A stretch of DNA of 64,000 nt from Demequina sp. NBRC 110054 (lineage in GTDB: Bacteria > Actinomycetota > Actinomycetes > Actinomycetales > Demequinaceae): positions 682,001 to 746,000 of the forward strand of contig NZ_BBRK01000004.1 of NCBI RefSeq assembly GCF_002090115.1, given 5' to 3'. Both the position numbers and the translations under genes were made by a program. The notes under the pieces are model-generated. The model was not told where the DNA came from, did not search any database, and saw only the letters and a list, made by a program, of their open reading frames with translations. Below, one piece after another: positions 63,031-64,000 of this stretch (position 1 is the stretch's first letter; the number at the start of each line of letters is the position of its first letter).

Positions 63031-64000
63031 CTAGGCCCCCAAGCGGAGGGATTCGGGCAGCCCATCGGCGTGGGCCTCGAGGAGCTCGTCCGTCATGTCG
63101 CGGATCTGCTCGAGCGTGAGGTGCGCACCGGTCAGCGGGTCGAGCGCGACCGCCTGGTACACGTGCTCCTTGTTGCCGGTGCGGGCCGCCTCGAGCGCGA
63201 GGAGCTGCACGTTGATGTTGGTCCGGTTGACCGCCGCGAGCGCGGGGGGAAGCTCGCCGAGCGCGACCGGCTGGATGCCGTTGCGGTCCACGAGGCACGC
63301 GACCTCGACGGTGGCGTCCGCGGGCAGGTTGAGGATCAGCCCGTCGTTCGGGACGTTGCCGTAGATGACCGCGGGCACGCCCGTGACGGCGGCGTTGACG
63401 ATCGTCGCGCCGTACTCGATCGAGGGCTCGAGGCTGTCGGTCAGGTTCGCGAGCTGCTCGTCGACGTCGCCCTGCTCATCGTGGTTCACGCAGATGTCGT
63501 AGTAGTCCCAGCGCTCGGGGATGTACCGCAGCACCGTCTCCGGGTCCTTGCGGAAGTACGGGAGGTACTCCGACGCGTGGTGGCTCGACTCGGTCTGGAA
63601 GCAGCCGAAGGTCTCCATGATGGCGTTGCGGACCTGCTCGTTGCCGCCCTCGTAGTTCGAGTCCCCCTCGGCGATGCCGGTGTGGTCGCCGTCATCCTCG
63701 GCGATGTCCTCCGCGCCCCGGCCCAGTGAGTGCTTGCGGTGCATGATCTCCTTGAGGCGCGGGTAGAGGTCCTCCCCGTCACGCTCGAGCTTGAGCAGCC
63801 ACGCCTGGTGGTTGATGCCGGCCGAGACGTAGGACATCTCCTCGTAGGGGATGCCGAGCGTGCGGGCGAGCATGCGGGTCGTGCCCTGCACGCTGTGGCA
63901 CAGACCGACGGTGGAGATCCCCTGCGCGTTGAGATAGCCGGTGGCCATGGCCATCGGGTTCGCATAGTTGATCAGCAGCGCGTCGGGGCACAGGCGGAGC
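63031..64000 (-). CDS. GH4-family alpha-galactosidase/glucosidase-like enzyme (N-terminus beyond window)
   Basis: The last ~323 residues are in view and the frame is still open at the right edge. GH4 motifs: YANPMAMATGYL, GLCHSVQGTTRMLA (Cys and His are metal ligands), VSAGINHQAWLLKL and SSHHASEYLPYF. It needs NAD+ and a divalent metal and cleaves glycosides by an oxidation-elimination route. The family includes alpha-galactosidases (MelA type), to which VSAGINHQAW and the absence of an obvious phosphate-binding signature point, but substrate cannot be fixed from this part. It converges on the tetR gene. Confidence 0.93.
   Translation of the reverse strand, partial: LRLCPDALLINYANPMAMATGYLNAQGISTVGLCHSVQGTTRMLARTLGIPYEEMSYVSAGINHQAWLLKLERDGEDLYPRLKEIMHRKHSLGRGAEDIAEDDGDHTGIAEGDSNYEGGNEQVRNAIMETFGCFQTESSHHASEYLPYFRKDPETVLRYIPERWDYYDICVNHDEQGDVDEQLANLTDSLEPSIEYGATIVNAAVTGVPAVIYGNVPNDGLILNLPADATVEVACLVDRNGIQPVALGELPPALAAVNRTNINVQLLALEAARTGNKEHVYQAVALDPLTGAHLTLEQIRDMTDELLEAHADGLPESLRLGA

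Overview
The window reads as chromosomal DNA of a high-GC Gram-positive bacterium (Actinomycetota, probably Micrococcales; the genus cannot be fixed from this sequence). The basis is roughly 70% G+C by eye, strongly GC-ending codons, many GTG/TTG starts, a DUF222/HNH (13E12-type) gene, a DUF5317 protein, an actinobacterial CopD-CtaG fusion, LGFP-type repeats, and genes whose start codon lies 6-7 nt after a TANNNT -10 box, as in leaderless actinobacterial transcripts. I found no rRNA, tRNA, CRISPR array, transposase or prophage.

Layout. 1-6006: a c-di-GMP (GGDEF-EAL) gene between a 36-codon peptide ORF and a DUF5317 gene, a secreted DUF4190-like protein, an 0.8-kb gene-poor stretch with DnaA-box-like sites, and a copper/cytochrome oxidase assembly protein. 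6085-11152: sulfate activation operon cysQ-cysD-cysN-tauE-cysC, which makes PAPS and removes PAP, with no PAPS reductase. 11207-31672: surface glycan genes, comprising four sulfotransferase-like proteins, UDP-galactopyranose mutase, several glycosyltransferases, a secreted LGFP-repeat protein and UTP-glucose-1-phosphate uridylyltransferase. 32502-36158: a 2-oxoacid dehydrogenase operon (E1alpha, E1beta, E2) with an inverted-repeat operator. 36376-44644: a polyprenyl-phosphate-type glycosyltransferase and a tightly packed nonulosonate (sialic-acid-like) capsule operon: GT2, Wzm and Wzt exporter, polysialyltransferase-like enzyme, NeuA-KdsC fusion, DUF6716-like enzyme, NeuB. 44812-64000: mostly housekeeping and transport genes (hisC, purB, ECF sigma factor with partner, MOSC, CPBP protease, a flippase with a kinase-like middle, two MFS genes, HAD phosphatases, a TetR regulator and a partial GH4 glycosidase), plus one DUF222/HNH gene beside an MFS remnant.

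How it fits together (inference). CysQDNC supplies PAPS and clears PAP for the sulfotransferases. Glf and UGPase supply UDP-Galf and UDP-Glc, NeuB/NeuA supply a CMP-nonulosonate, and Wzm/Wzt exports the polymer. Together these suggest a sulfated, galactofuranose- and nonulosonate-containing surface polysaccharide.

The least expected signal is at DNA level: the 9-mer GGACGATGC occurs 24 times, 21 of them as GGACGATGCG, on both strands, in all coding frames and between genes, where less than one copy is expected from base composition. It looks like a genome-wide functional word. Two of the sulfotransferases also appear to be internal duplications with a C-terminal half that has lost its PAPS-binding loop.
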